This document shows positions 23,319 through 23,654 of a stretch of DNA of 23,654 nt, in pieces. The translations under genes were made by a program, and so were the position numbers. Each line of letters starts with the position of its first letter. Position 1 is the stretch's first letter. The notes beneath the pieces were generated by a model that saw nothing but the letters and a program-made list of their open reading frames with translations, made no database searches and had not been told where the DNA came from. Source of the stretch: Rikenellaceae bacterium (GTDB taxonomy: Bacteria; Bacteroidota; Bacteroidia; Bacteroidales; UBA932); assembly GCA_900769735.1 (NCBI GenBank), contig CAAGHY010000087.1, positions 1-23,654 of the forward strand, in the 5' to 3' direction.

Positions 23319-23371
23319 TGATGAGGTAACCAGTATGGCAATGACTAAATGCCATACTGGTTACCTCATCA
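23319..23371. terminator. Perfect 22-bp inverted repeat between exported-protein genes
   Basis: The arms 23319-23340 and 23350-23371 are perfectly complementary (starting TGATGAGG, ending CCTCATCA) around a nine-base loop. It begins 21 bases after the stop codon of the 207-aa protein. The 3' side is ATAATTAATTTAATTT, U-rich but not a clean run. It could stop or stabilise the operon mRNA before the last gene. Confidence 0.7.
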
Positions 23372-23389
23372 TAATTAATTTAATTTATT

Positions 23390-23654
23390 ATGAGAATAAT
23401 TGTTTTTCTGGCATTATTTATTACTCTTACGTTTAATGGATATGCTCAAAAAGAGAAAGTCCATACTGTTAAAAATGTTAAAGGGGAATTTTCAGTTGTC
23501 CTTACGCATTCGGATATTACAGGTAGGGAGGCTATGCAATTTGCCAGAGAGGATGCAAAGCGAAAAGCTCTGGAGAAGATTTGTGGAACCAGAATCAATA
23601 TTTGGGACCAAATGGAAACATCTTCCGCTGGAGATTTTTTCAATAGTTTAAGTA
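23390..23654 (+). CDS. Exported protein, cut by the window end
   Basis: Only the first 88 codons are present. The signal peptide MRIIVFLALFITLTFNGYA is followed by Q. The mature part has GEFSVVLTHSDITGREAMQF and AREDAKRKALEKICGT, a strand-then-helix pattern with an A-x-x-D-A-x-x-x-A-L-E-K motif common in LPP20/FlgT-N-like envelope domains. That similarity is suggestive only. It shares direction and exported nature with the three genes before it but is separated from them by the 22-bp hairpin. Confidence 0.7.
   Translation, partial: MRIIVFLALFITLTFNGYAQKEKVHTVKNVKGEFSVVLTHSDITGREAMQFAREDAKRKALEKICGTRINIWDQMETSSAGDFFNSLS

Overview
The window looks like a chromosome segment from a gut-type Bacteroidales bacterium (phylum Bacteroidota). 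Several genes belong to families typical of that group: DUF3667, DUF4377 lipoprotein, long FtsX-type ABC permease, WG-repeat protein and TIGR04076. Shine-Dalgarno sites are mostly absent, and many intergenic regions carry a perfect Bacteroidota -7 box (TAnnTTTG). No rRNA, tRNA or CRISPR array is visible.

Layout. 1-653 is non-coding and full of hairpins and short repeats. 654-4540 (minus) holds a DUF3667 membrane protein and an FtsX/MacB-type permease, with clustered TGTAAAGT motifs upstream of the permease. 4768-5038 is a structured intergenic element whose first 53 bases are a near copy of 55-107. 5039-5821 (minus) is a PadR regulator plus small membrane protein operon. 6040-7664 (minus) is a DUF4377 lipoprotein plus exported alpha/beta hydrolase operon.

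7805-14398 is an AT-rich accessory island and the main interest of the window. A small helix-turn-helix gene faces a plus-strand operon of a Schlafen-AlbA_2/HATPase/winged-helix protein followed by two different reverse transcriptases, each with a YVDD active site. The pair matches the DRT type 3 anti-phage system (Drt3a + Drt3b). Directly after drt3b lies a compact structured RNA candidate. Its predicted fold leaves CACACACA single-stranded inside a 9-bp closing stem, and it ends in a 15-bp terminator hairpin. This fits what is reported for DRT3 (recalled, not checked): an ncRNA with an ACACAC template copied by Drt3a into poly(GT), with Drt3b making the complementary poly(AC) strand. The island ends in a broken tyrosine recombinase gene, which suggests arrival on a mobile element.

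After the island come a glycoside hydrolase family 3 enzyme with what looks like a degenerate beta-lactamase-like tail, a TIGR04076 protein and a LysE-type exporter (all minus). Divergent to these is lnt (apolipoprotein N-acyltransferase, plus). From 19965 to the window end is a plus-strand cluster of exported proteins: a beta-rich envelope protein, a WG-repeat/caspase protease with an intact His-Cys dyad, and two small unknown exported proteins, the last cut by the window edge. It is preceded by a long leader with a G9 tract and a strong hairpin.
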